A DNA stretch of 64,000 nucleotides. It comes from Apium graveolens. Taxonomy: Eukaryota; Streptophyta; Magnoliopsida; Apiales; Apiaceae. The DNA is taken from contig NC_133650.1 of the NCBI RefSeq assembly GCF_009905375.1, forward strand, positions 293,646,270 through 293,710,269, in the 5' to 3' direction. Positions within the stretch are counted from its first letter, which is position 1; every line of letters starts with the position of its first letter. Below, piece by piece: positions 20,755 to 29,991 of the stretch. The position numbers and the translations under genes are program-made. The notes below the pieces were generated by a model. It was not told where the DNA came from and made no database searches. It saw only the letters and a list, made by a program, of their open reading frames with translations.

Positions 20755-22533
20755 TTACATTTGTTTAGCCATGGGGAAAATATTACAAGAAGAACAATTG
20801 TTCATGGATAAACCTAAGGTATGAATCTTAGACAAAATTAAAGAAGGAATGTGACCCAAACGCTTGTGCCAATCAGAAGAAGCTGAGGTATGTGAAATAG
20901 CCATGGCAGAAGAAGTAGTTGGCACATTATGAAGCTGATAAAGGCCATCAACAAGACTACCAAGAACCAATCCCGTCTTCTGGTATTGGTCCTGCAGATA
21001 ACAAGAGGATGACGTGAAAAGGATAGTGGAACGTAACTGAGAAGTTAACTTGTTTACAGATAAGAGATTGAAAGTAAAAGTGGGAATATACAGGACATAT
21101 GGAATGGACATGGATAAAGAGTGAATGTAAACAGATGCCACATGTATGACAATATAGGTGTTGTCATTAGGAAATTTAACAAACAAAGGTGTAGATAATT
21201 CGTGAATATTAGACGTATAGTTGATGTTACAACACATATGGTTAGAGGCACCCTTATCTAATACCCAAACGTTATCAGGGATTTGAATAGCAGAAAGTAA
21301 AGAAAATGAGGTACCTGCTATATGGGTGGCTAAGCTATATTGACCAGTGGTTGGCATAGAAATAGTGGAACCAGTACCTTGAGTGTTCAAAAACTTCATG
21401 AGAGTATTAAGTTGTGTTTGCAGGGCATCCATCTTGGATGTCAAATGAGCATCAGTAGGAAATTTAGCATGTTCAGTACTAGCTTGCATAGCAGCTGAAG
21501 GCTTAGAATTGACAGTAAATCTGGAACTAGGCTTGCGCTTTGATATGTTACTTGGATGATTGGGGTGATCAAGTGGATAGCTATGTAATTTGTAGCATTT
21601 CTCATTTGTGTGTCCTTTAAAATGACAATGAGAATATTCCTGAACAGGATGTGAACGATCACTGAAGCGATTTGGAATATACGAACCAGGTGGTGAATGT
21701 TTTGACATGTTAACCATCATGGTGACAGGAGGAATAACAGAACTGTGAGTTTGACGTTGCTTTTCTTCTTGTTTAAGCAACATGAAGGCCTGATTCACTG
21801 TAGGCCAAGGATGCATCATCAGTAATTGGTCACGAGCTGCCGTGTAGCTTAAGTTCAAACCCATCAAGAACTGTATTAAATGAGTTTTTTTGAGCTGCAT
21901 CTCCCAGTCCTTTGTTGCTCCACAAGTACATCTAATAACAGGCTCTAAAGCACAAATTTCATCCCAAAAACCTTTCAACTTGTGAAAATAAAACTCAATC
22001 GAATCATTTCCTTGTTCTAACTTGAATAAATCTCTTTGAGCTTCATAGAACTTATGTCCAGTAATGGCAGAAAACCGCTCATTGAGTTCGTTTCAAACAA
22101 CAAAGGCACTTTCCATATAGTTCATACTATTGCTAATCTCATCCGAGACTGTGTTTAAAATCCAAGTAATCACCATGTCGTTTACACGTCTCCAATGAAC
22201 GTGTAACGACGAGGTTACATCAAGTTCAGAAAACTCTCCATTAACTATCACAAGTTTATTCTTAGCGGATAACGCAATATGCATCGAACGCTTCCAGGAA
22301 GCGTAATTTTCCGATCCTAATAGCTTTTTATAGATTAAAACCATTCCAAATTGATCATTATTGTGTAAATATAAAGGATGAGAGTTATTGTCGATTTTTG
22401 TGGCTGAGTTTTGAGCACGAGATTGTCTAGATTGTCTAGATTGAGTGTTTGTGTTTGTGTTTGTGTGAGGAGACCGATTAGAGTTATGCGGTGTAGTCAT
22501 CACAACATCAACATAAGATAATCGATTAAGCAT
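20755..22533 (-). pseudogene. copia gag and protease of the outer element, broken
   Basis: From 22533: gag N-terminus with the copia-type pattern HPLYLHNNDQFGMVLIYKKL, then SENYASWKRSMHIALSAKNK. There is a stop at 22093-22095, after which the frame continues. Later SHCHFKGHTNEKCYKLH looks like a zinc knuckle whose first Cys is lost. Protease active site is WVLDKGASNHM, that is DKG in place of D-S/T-G, so it is probably dead. The pre-integrase domain DWHKRLGHIPSLILSKIH...CSSC is near 20770-20880. Ends with a stop at 20755. Confidence 0.85.
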
Positions 22534-22838
22534 TTAAAGAAAACACACAAACGATATCAAAATCAGAGATCGAGAGAGAAAACAGGAAGATCGAGAAATG
22601 AACATAAGCACGACGAAGATTCAGCAAAAACACAATTAGAAAAGAGACTAAAACATGAAATTCATCTTCATTGCAAGATGATATGATAATGATGCGATTA
22701 CCAACACAATTCGATATGATAAACGTTTATAGATCGAAACAACGCTATTCTAACGAAACAAGTAATGATTGGAGTTGATTACTCACAAAATCGAAGAAAA
22801 ACGCAAGTATAGAAACAAGGAATGAGTTTGGTGCGGAA

Positions 22839-22855
22839 GAATTGCTCTGATACCA
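22839..22855 (-). other. Primer-binding site of the outer copia
   Basis: Minus strand TGGTATCAGAGCAATTC next to the 5' LTR; initiator tRNA-Met type. Confidence 0.85.
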
Positions 22856-22857
22856 TC

Positions 22858-23090
22858 TTAAGATAGAAGAAACACCATTAATATACAAAACAAGCGGCAA
22901 TTGTATTTACATTATGAAGAAAGATACTAGTTCAGAAATGTAGAAATTGCAGAATTGAAATGTTTTGATACAATCAGCTATGACTAAATACTAATTCTGT
23001 TGCAGAAATATGATCAGTGGACTTGTGATGATGATAAGTACTCTATGCAAATAAGTAAACGTAGACATATACTTCATAAATATAAAAACA
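22858..23090 (-). repeat. 5' LTR of the outer copia
   Basis: About 233 bp, similar to 1279-1556 but without its 28-bp duplication. On the minus strand it begins TG at 23090. The border on the primer-site side is accurate to 1-3 bases. Confidence 0.82.
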
Positions 23091-23633
23091 TTTCCTTTGG
23101 ATTTTTAGACCACATTTTTTGTTTAGAGACCTATCAAAATATGAGACGATAAATTTTCATTTTTTCATGCCTTTTGAGCTTTGAAAACAAAAAATTTGAC
23201 CTTTGAATAACATTTTCCTTTTCCTGTATTCCTTCTTCATAAATAACGTGCTTAATTATAAACCGACTAACTAGCAATTGATTCTATTGTAAAAATGGAG
23301 ATTCTACTCATTTTGGTTTTCTCGTCAAAGTCGGCCTATTTTAATGCACTATACAAAGTAGGTAACATAATGAAAAAAAGAAAAATAAAAATACACGAGA
23401 AATAAACTAACTAGAGGCAATAATGCGAAGCATATATACAGAGATATAAACGAGGCACGGAGGCCACTTGCATATACAGCCATACATCACAATCTCAATC
23501 CTGAACCTACCCCCATATACATTACAACAAACTAGCCCCACCACTTGTTTATTCGCTGATAATATTGTCTCTTAATCAAACATTAATAACTTGGAAACTA
23601 CTGCTAATACTTAACCCAACTTCTTAATGATGA
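23091..23633. other. 3' flank and 3' UTR of the bZIP gene
   Basis: AT-rich DNA between the outer copia and the bZIP stop codon. The part nearest 23633 should be the bZIP 3' UTR. No other gene is seen. Confidence 0.5.
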
Positions 23634-24107
23634 TTAATACTGATTAAACATATCTGCAGAAGCCATGATTGGTTGTTGATTAAGGTACCAAGGGTTCATA
23701 AAACTCTCCGTCCCAAAAATATTGTCAAACTCAAACATCTCAACATTACTATTATTATTAATATTATTTTTATTTGTGTTGACAATATTTATTTTCATGT
23801 AATTCACCATATCATTAAGTGATTCAAGTCTTTGGCTTAGCTCATCCATCTGGGCCTTCAAGATACGATTTTCAGATTCAAGATTCATGAAGTTTTGTGT
23901 GGTGATGTTGGCTTTTGCAAGTATTTGTTCATTTTCTTCCTTGAGTTGACTCACTTGCCCCCTGAGTTCATCTACATGTTGCTGTTTTTTCAGCCTGGAT
24001 CGCCTGGCTGACTCACGATTTGATTGCATTCTCTTTCTTTTCCTCTGATCCGTCATGTTACAGCCCGAGTTCTGGATTTGAGTTGACCCGGATGAGTTTG
24101 AAGCCAT
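23634..24107 (-). CDS. Group S1 bZIP transcription factor
   Basis: Intronless 157-codon gene. S1 bZIPs are nuclear DNA-binding factors that act in sugar and energy signalling, usually as heterodimers with group C bZIPs. The basic region RKRKRMQSNRESARRSRLKK has the invariant N-x7-R (Asn30, Arg38). The leucine zipper follows with heptad positions at L48, L55, I62, T69, L76, L83, L90, L97, long as in group S. The C-terminus NPWYLNQQPIMASADMF is typical of S1 members (bZIP11/bZIP2/bZIP44 type). A poly-Asn linker lies between the zipper and the C-terminus. The start ATG 24107 is supported by the family pattern and by the conserved uORF that ends 62 bases upstream. The frame is intact; this is a likely functional host gene. 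Confidence 0.95.
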   Translation of the reverse strand: MASNSSGSTQIQNSGCNMTDQRKRKRMQSNRESARRSRLKKQQHVDELRGQVSQLKEENEQILAKANITTQNFMNLESENRILKAQMDELSQRLESLNDMVNYMKINIVNTNKNNINNNSNVEMFEFDNIFGTESFMNPWYLNQQPIMASADMFNQY

Positions 24108-24169
24108 GCAGATGAAATGATTAATAGATTATGAATAATATGTTAGGTATATGCAAAATACTGTAGAGC

Positions 24170-24313
24170 CTAGATATAGAAATGAAGAGATTTTATTAGT
24201 GAAAAATCATAAAACCAGTAGAGGAAACAAACAGAGAATGATTGAACAAGATGTGTTGGATATGTATATATCATAGACCTAGAACAGATAATTTCACTGA
24301 TAACAGGAGACAT
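24170..24313 (-). CDS. Sucrose-control (SC) peptide uORF of the bZIP gene
   Basis: A 47-codon upstream ORF in the bZIP leader. It starts MSPVISEII and contains THLVQSFSVCFLYWFYDFS, the conserved sucrose-control peptide known from bZIP11-type leaders. There, sucrose makes the nascent peptide stall ribosomes and lowers main-ORF translation. An internal in-frame ATG (codon 14) gives a second possible start, as in Arabidopsis. The usual peptide ends at about ...YVFS; here the frame runs nine codons further (LIKSLHFYI) before TAG at 24170-24172. The stop is 62 nt before the bZIP ATG. Function is inferred from the conserved peptide. Confidence 0.93.
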   Translation of the reverse strand: MSPVISEIICSRSMIYTYPTHLVQSFSVCFLYWFYDFSLIKSLHFYI

Positions 24314-24347
24314 ATATTTTATGCATTAAGTTCAAAATCTGCAGCAT
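24294..24347 (-). CDS. Short uORF overlapping the SC uORF
   Basis: An 18-codon frame (with stop), MLQILNLMHKIYVSCYQ, starting 34 bases upstream of the SC uORF and overlapping its first codons in another frame. Ribosomes that use it would bypass the first SC start, so it could tune access to the SC peptide. Conservation is not known. Confidence 0.45.
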   Translation of the reverse strand: MLQILNLMHKIYVSCYQ

Positions 24348-24470
24348 CAATCCAGATCTTGAAGGAAAATATAATAATATAAAAAGACAGAAATTAGAAA
24401 CAGAGAGAGGTTGAAATTAAGTAAAGAGTTGAGAAGATGAGAGGAAGAGATTTTTGAGGTTGAGAAAGGG

Positions 24471-24481
24471 TTGATTTATAG
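24471..24481 (-). promoter_or_regulatory. TATA box of the bZIP gene
   Basis: Minus-strand CTATAAATCAA, followed by a pyrimidine-rich stretch (24420-24465). A start site near 24445 would give a leader of about 340 nt containing both uORFs. Confidence 0.6.
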
Positions 24482-24561
24482 ATCAAGAAAAGGTAGGGGG
24501 TGAAAGGGAAAGAATATTAAAATAATTAATTTTTAATGGAAAACAGGAATAAAGTGAAATA

Positions 24562-27205
24562 ATTGGGAATAATATCCAAGGCCGAGGAGAAAGAGTTAGG
24601 TACGAAAACTACGCAATAAATATAAAATAAGAAAAACCAGCTGGTAACCAAAAACAGACAGCAGAGCCATATTATAGTACTACTTACTATTGAAATCACT
24701 GAATCTTATTTTTGTCTGCACTACACACTTTGCTTTTAATAATCTTGGTTTGCCCCCCGGCTCCTTTGAGTCACTTCAAAGATATGTTTAAGTATTCATT
24801 TCCCTCCCTTAAAATAATGTACTATGTTCTCTGCCGTTCATTTTTATAGAATATCGTTTTTGGAATCGTCCTCTCAATTTTGTTTTCAAGATCTCTCTCA
24901 ATTGTTAACTTTCCGTCCCATAATAACAGTTTTTTTTAATATTTTTCCATAATTTATATTCACTCTTAATTTTCAATATAAATATGTTAGCAGTATTTTA
25001 AAGGTACTCTTCTTGAAAGTTATACAACAATTAATGAGGGTTAAGTTATAATAAAATTCATGTATTTATGAGAGGTATACGTGAAAAGTCGTTATTAAAT
25101 TAATATTTTCTTAACGTGCATTGTTATTTCAAAAAAACTTATATTGTGATACGGTGTAAATACATTCTAAAATAAAAAAGTCTTATAAAACAAAATTTTA
25201 CTACGTTTTTCAACGGTATGTCAACCCACGATCAACTCTTATTTAGTACTTAGATTATGCATATTGACACACGCGAGAATCCCATTTAACTATATCCAAT
25301 TAAATTAACTATTTTTTTATATTATATTCATTTTATGCATTTAATTTTAATTGGTCACAACATTTTACCTATTTTCCTTAAATTTTCTTACTACATTATA
25401 ATTTTTCTTAACCCGTCACATCCCATATGTATATTATTCAACGAGCCAAAGGAATAGAGTTGACAATTCGTTGGTTTCGTAAATTTTTGTGTCGTACAAA
25501 TTCGTGTTTTGTGTCATAAACCTAACCCTAACCCGAACCCGAATCGTTAAGGATTCGTGTTCGTATACCTTCATTTCGTATCGTGTTTCTTGTAATTTAG
25601 AATTAATAATAAAAATAAAAATAAATATAATATATGTTTAAATATTAAATTTTTACTAATTAAGTCTTAAGTCGATATGTCATAAGGATTCAAATACAGT
25701 CAAATCTTGTGAAATTTAAATTTGGTATCTATTTATTGTAAATTACATGCAAAATATTGTTTTAAGATATATGTATTTATATGGTTTTGAGAAGTTTATT
25801 TAAATATTTTTTATTTCATGTACTTTCGTTTCAATCGTGTATCCAACAGTAAATTCAAAATCGATATTAAATTCATCCGTATATTTCGCGTTCATGTATC
25901 ATAAATGACAACCCAAATTTATAAATTCCATGTCATTTTCGTATAGTATACAAAATTATCCACTTCTCAGGGCACTATTCATGTTCTATTTTAACAGAGT
26001 GAATTCGAGACATTGGGGTCGTATACTTAGTTTCTTTAGGGGAAGTAATAGAAATATGATTTCGTGTATTTTATAAAATACAGGTAATCACATCTAGTAT
26101 AAATTTTTTGATAAAAAATTTGAAACGAGAATATTTGTACGGAATATTTAATATTTACAGTCTTACATATTACAAATCAGAGAAATAGTTAATTTTACTA
26201 GTTAGTTTTGCAGCATCATTTCCATAAGTTTCGAGGGAAACAGAAAGAGAGTCTATCCCATTCAAACTGTGCACATTTTTCTTTTTTGAATATCATTCTC
26301 AATTTTAGACATTGTAAAAGTTAAAAAATTATGAAATTTTATAATATAAATAAATTAACTGCATCTGCTTCTTTTTTTCTATTACATACACCCCTCACAT
26401 CACTAAATGTGATGATTGATCCTTTAATTTACTCACTTTTATTATTATTTTTATAAAATTAATTTTTTTCTTTCATATTTAAATAATTTGTATACAAATC
26501 AAAAGATGGATGAAATACACTTTAAACGTGCTAATGAAATACACGTTAATTGTAGGTCATTCGACTGTAATAATATATTAATCAAGACGCATTATTATTT
26601 ACTTTTATCATCATTTCATCGTCATTTGATGTTGAGTGATCATCTGACTTGTTCTTTTTGTTAACTCCTCAGGCTCTTTCAAACAATATCCTGAACAAAA
26701 TAAAATTGGAGTGATCGAAGGTGGATGCGGTAAAATATTTACTAATGCGAATACATATATTTTTATTCAGGTAGTTATTCTACTTTATTGTTATAAAAGA
26801 TTACAAAAAGAATATATTTACGATAATTATTATAAAACAATTTGATATAAATTTACGAACTATGTATACTACTTGTGTCACATAATATTTAATTATTTTA
26901 GATAATTAATTTGCAAAATTGATAAATAATTGTATTTTGTGAGTTCCAATTTAATTCATCTATGTCGGCCAAACTTAAAGTCAAACTTCTTATAAGTTCA
27001 TTTAGTCATCAAATTCTCCCTATCAGTGATCTTCTAACAAATGAAAAGGTAACTGCCGTTTCGCATTTGCATACAGGCTTGATTAGTCTGTGGGGGTTGG
27101 CCTTTTCTAATATGCATTGTACAATTGTACAATGATCTTCTCCTCTTTCGCAGTCACTCCACATTTCTTTGCACTTTTGTTTGTTTATTAGAAATTTAAA
27201 CATCA
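24562..27205. other. AT-rich intergenic DNA
   Basis: Promoter-distal and intergenic DNA upstream of the bZIP gene. No convincing gene. It contains one degenerate interspersed repeat (25459-25913) and a small unexplained frame next to the SIRE-like LTR (27009-27206). Confidence 0.5.
25459..25913. repeat. Degenerate interspersed repeat rich in TTCGTGT
   Basis: Begins near GTTGACAATTCGTTGG and ends near TCATAAATGACAACCC, giving rough inverted ends. It has CGTGTTCGTAT-like motifs and CCTAACCCTAACCCGAACCCG inside. Probably a decayed nonautonomous DNA element; the superfamily is not resolved. Confidence 0.3.
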
Positions 27206-27206
27206 A
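27009..27206 (-). other. Small cysteine-rich open frame of unknown nature
   Basis: 65 codons with a Cys pattern resembling a processed domain (CKEMWSDCERGEDHC, VQCILEKANPHR, VCKCET). It abuts the SIRE-like insertion site, so any upstream exon would now be displaced beyond 36741. I do not recognise it; it may be a gene fragment or chance. Confidence 0.15.
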
Positions 27207-27210
27207 ATAT

Positions 27211-28160
27211 TGTTGGAATACAAAAATTTATGATGATTTCCAGAATTCAACACAACAGAATAATAGAGTTCAGATATTGCAGAATGCAGTTGATTCAGAT
27301 TTTCCAGGAGACTATTTCTCAGGATTAGGTTTGTTAGGGTTTTATGTATATCTTGTTTATCTGGATAAATCTTATCTCAAACAAACCCTATCTTATAAAT
27401 CAAGTTTAAATCTCTCAAGCCTTATCTTTACTTGATTTATCTTTTTCAAACGTACTAACAGATTAGTTTCAAAGTTTTATTCAAATATTTTCAAACAAAC
27501 TTATCTTCCAATCTTATCTTGTGTTTGAAAATAAATCTGTTAGAACTTTGCTTATAAATACAACTCTTCATTTCAGATTTGTAGCTAACACTTTCACGAG
27601 AATCTTTCATCATCTGAAATTATTTTCTTGTTTCATACCCGAGATATTCATATCCCGAAAAATAAGAAACCTAGTTTGAGTTGTTATCAATTTGTTTATT
27701 CTTGTACTTGTGTATTCATATCAACTTTGTGCCGGGTTGTGGCAAGCTTGATTTCAAAGTATAGCAAGGTAGCTAGAAGGCTAAGGAATAGCAGTGGGCT
27801 AGGTAGCAAGGTAGCTTAGGAAAGGGTTTCTTTCAGGTGCTATATTTGTAATCAAGGAAAAGACTGTAAGTTCTTTTATTAAAGTTGATATAATACATTC
27901 TCTATACTAGTTGGCATGGGGACTTGGATGTAGGTCATAGACTAGGTGTAGGGGCCGAACCAAGTGAAAACTTCTGGTGTTTTTACTTTTCAGTTTTCAG
28001 CATTCTGCATTTTATTTCTGTTATTTATTTTCTGCAGTGTAATTGAGACTGTCCCATACCCTGTCTCATTTGTAAAGGGACTGTCCCATTTGCATAAGAG
28101 ACTGTCCCATTTGCCTTGACAGTTAGAATATTATTTTATCTATCGAGCCATCGTATTTCA
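27211..28160 (+). repeat. 5' LTR of the young SIRE-like element
   Basis: TGTTGGAATAC...GTATTTCA, 950 bp. The 3' end carries repeated ACTGTCCCAT and GTCTCATTTG (28049-28115). Confidence 0.96.
27551..27560 (+). promoter_or_regulatory. TATA box of the SIRE-like LTR
   Basis: CTTATAAATA in the middle of the LTR, also present in the 3' LTR at about 36127-36136. It predicts transcription starting near 27590. Confidence 0.6.
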
Positions 28161-28162
28161 TT

Positions 28163-28180
28163 TGGTATCAGAGCAGGTGC
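28163..28180 (+). other. Primer-binding site, initiator tRNA-Met type
   Basis: TGGTATCAGAGCAGGTGC, two bases after the 5' LTR. Confidence 0.92.
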
Positions 28181-28219
28181 ATTTAATTCTCTTTTTAGTG
28201 TTTATTTTGCTAGCGATCC

Positions 28220-29991
28220 ATGGCTCAACAAGATAGGTATTCAAACAATTATCCACCACTGCTTCATGGTGCTGAAAACTACAATGACTGGAAGTTTCGG
28301 ATGAAAATCTTTCTCCAGCGTGATGCATTTGAATGGGATGCAGTAGAAAATGGTTTTTCACAATTCCTATGAAAGAAGGAAAGCCAAAATCTCTCAAGGA
28401 TCTCTCTCCCGAAGAAGTGAACGCAATGAATTCCAATGCTAAAGCTATGAACTCACTTCTCATTGGCATGGTAGCTACAGAATTAAGAAAAGTTTCAGCA
28501 TATACTACTGCCAAGCAGATTTGGGATACGATCAAAGTCAGCCACGAAGGCACGTATAAGGTACGTGAAATAAAATTAAGTATGCTAATGAGTGACTATG
28601 AAGGTTTCAGGTTGGAAAGAGATGAAAGCGTGCGAGATGCTTAAGGGAGGTTTCTGACTTTGATGAACTCCATCTCACTTCTAGAAAGGATCATTCCTCA
28701 ATCTGAGATTAATAGGAAAATCCTCAGAGCAATGCCAAAGAAGTTTGCTCCAAAGGTTACCATTCTACAGGATTCAACACTGCTTTCAACTATGGATACT
28801 CTAACACTGTTCAGTGAATTGGAAGAATTCGAAAATCAGCTACGTAGATATGATGAAGAAGATGAAGCTCCTCGTAAGAAAACTCTTGCACTTAATGCAG
28901 ATGCAGATGAGTCTCCTGATGATTCTGATGAAGAGATTGCTCTTCTAACAAAGAAGTTTCATAAATTTCTTGCCAAACGGAATGCTTTCAAACGACCTAT
29001 GAAGTCACAGTTTCCGAAGAAGGACTTCAAATCTAATCCGAGCAAGGAGGTTAAAGTGAATCAAAGCAAGGATACTTGTTTTGAGTGTGGAAAGAAAGGG
29101 CACTTCAAAAAGGACTGCTATAAGCTGAAGAACAAAAAGAAGGCATTAATTACCTGGAGTGATGATGAATCTGATGTGGAGATCGATTCAGACGATGAAG
29201 TTGCTCAACTTTGCTTTGCTGGACTAGAGGACAACTCCAGTGATAATGATGAGGTACAGAATATTAAGTATAATTCAAATATATCTTCGTCTATTTTAAA
29301 TTTGCAGGTCCAGGTTAAGAAGTTGAAAGAAAAGAATGCTTATTTAAAGCAAGCTTTAAGTGAAGTTCTTAGTGAAATGGATGATCCCATGAAGGAAGAA
29401 GCCCTAGTTGCTGAGAACAGATCATTGCTTGAAAGGGTTTCAAAACTTACTGAAGAAAATCAATATCTCAAAAATGAGATTGAGATGAAGGATGTATGCC
29501 TTAAAGCTTTGAAGAAAGAATCAATATCTGTTGATCCAGAAACCGTTAAAGAAGACAGTGCTCCTGATCCCCTGGTTCCTGAATTAAAGCAGAAAGTCGA
29601 ACAGCTTGAAAAGGATTTAGCTAAATGTTTTCATGGAGAAGGAACTTTGAATGCTCTTCTTGGTGAACAAAAATCTTCTCTTGATAAAGGAGGTTTAGGA
29701 TGTGAGTCAATCAAGAAACGTGCATTTCAAGGCGGTTATAAGCGAGCTCCTATGAAATATAAGATGCCTTATGAGAAATGTAGAGATTGTGGCAAAGCTG
29801 GCCACCCTACAGCTGAATCTAGATTATGTGGTATCAAGGACCACTTCTCTAACTCATCTTATAAATCGTCTACTAGATATAAATCTGCTAATATTGTTCA
29901 GATGTGGATTAAGAAATCAGATAGACATTTATATAAGATTTGTGATACTAACCAACCAGGACCCAAGTTTAAGTGGGTACCTAAGGGATAA
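28220..29991 (+). pseudogene. gag of the young SIRE-like element, lightly damaged
   Basis: ATG 28220 starts MAQQDRYSNNYPPLLHGAENY, then DWKFRMKIFLQRDAF, the copia gag N-terminus. A frameshift near 28345 moves to the frame of KSLKDLSPEEVNAMNSNAK. TAA at 28642-28644 (probably CAA to TAA) interrupts it, and the rest is open to TAA at 29989. A CCHC zinc knuckle CFECGKKGHFKKDC is near 29075-29120, coiled coils lie between 29300 and 29700, and a second partial knuckle CRDCGKAGHPTAESRLC is near 29780. pol starts one frame away at the end; a one-base deletion explains this as well as programmed frameshifting. Confidence 0.9.

Larger units (their letters stand above)
1279..23090 (-). mobile_element. 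Outer Ty1/copia retrotransposon, split by a nested gypsy element
   Basis: A degenerate copia element on the minus strand. Its two LTRs (1279-1556 and 22858-23090) share a recognisable sequence, and its coding order, read on the minus strand from 22533, is gag, protease, integrase, reverse transcriptase, RNase H. The chain is broken between 3261 and 19725 by a complete gypsy element. The reading frame on the two sides of the break (HVWM before, DEGLCYS after) joins once the insert and one target duplication are removed. A primer-binding site matching initiator tRNA-Met lies next to the 5' LTR. Several stops and frameshifts make it inactive. By eye the LTRs differ at roughly 10% of sites plus a 28-bp duplication, so it is the oldest of the three nested elements. 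Flanks TTTTC and TTTCC may be a decayed target duplication. Confidence 0.9.

Noticed and set aside
25519..25545. Telomere-like CCTAACCCTAACCC
   Set aside because: Only two units, and not the exact plant CCCTAAA array. It lies in a degenerate interspersed repeat, so it is not an interstitial telomere.
28163..28180. TGGTATCAGAGC as part of a tRNA gene
   Set aside because: It is a primer-binding site next to an LTR; no tRNA fold or A/B boxes surround it. The same holds for the sites at 13135, 22839 and 55998.
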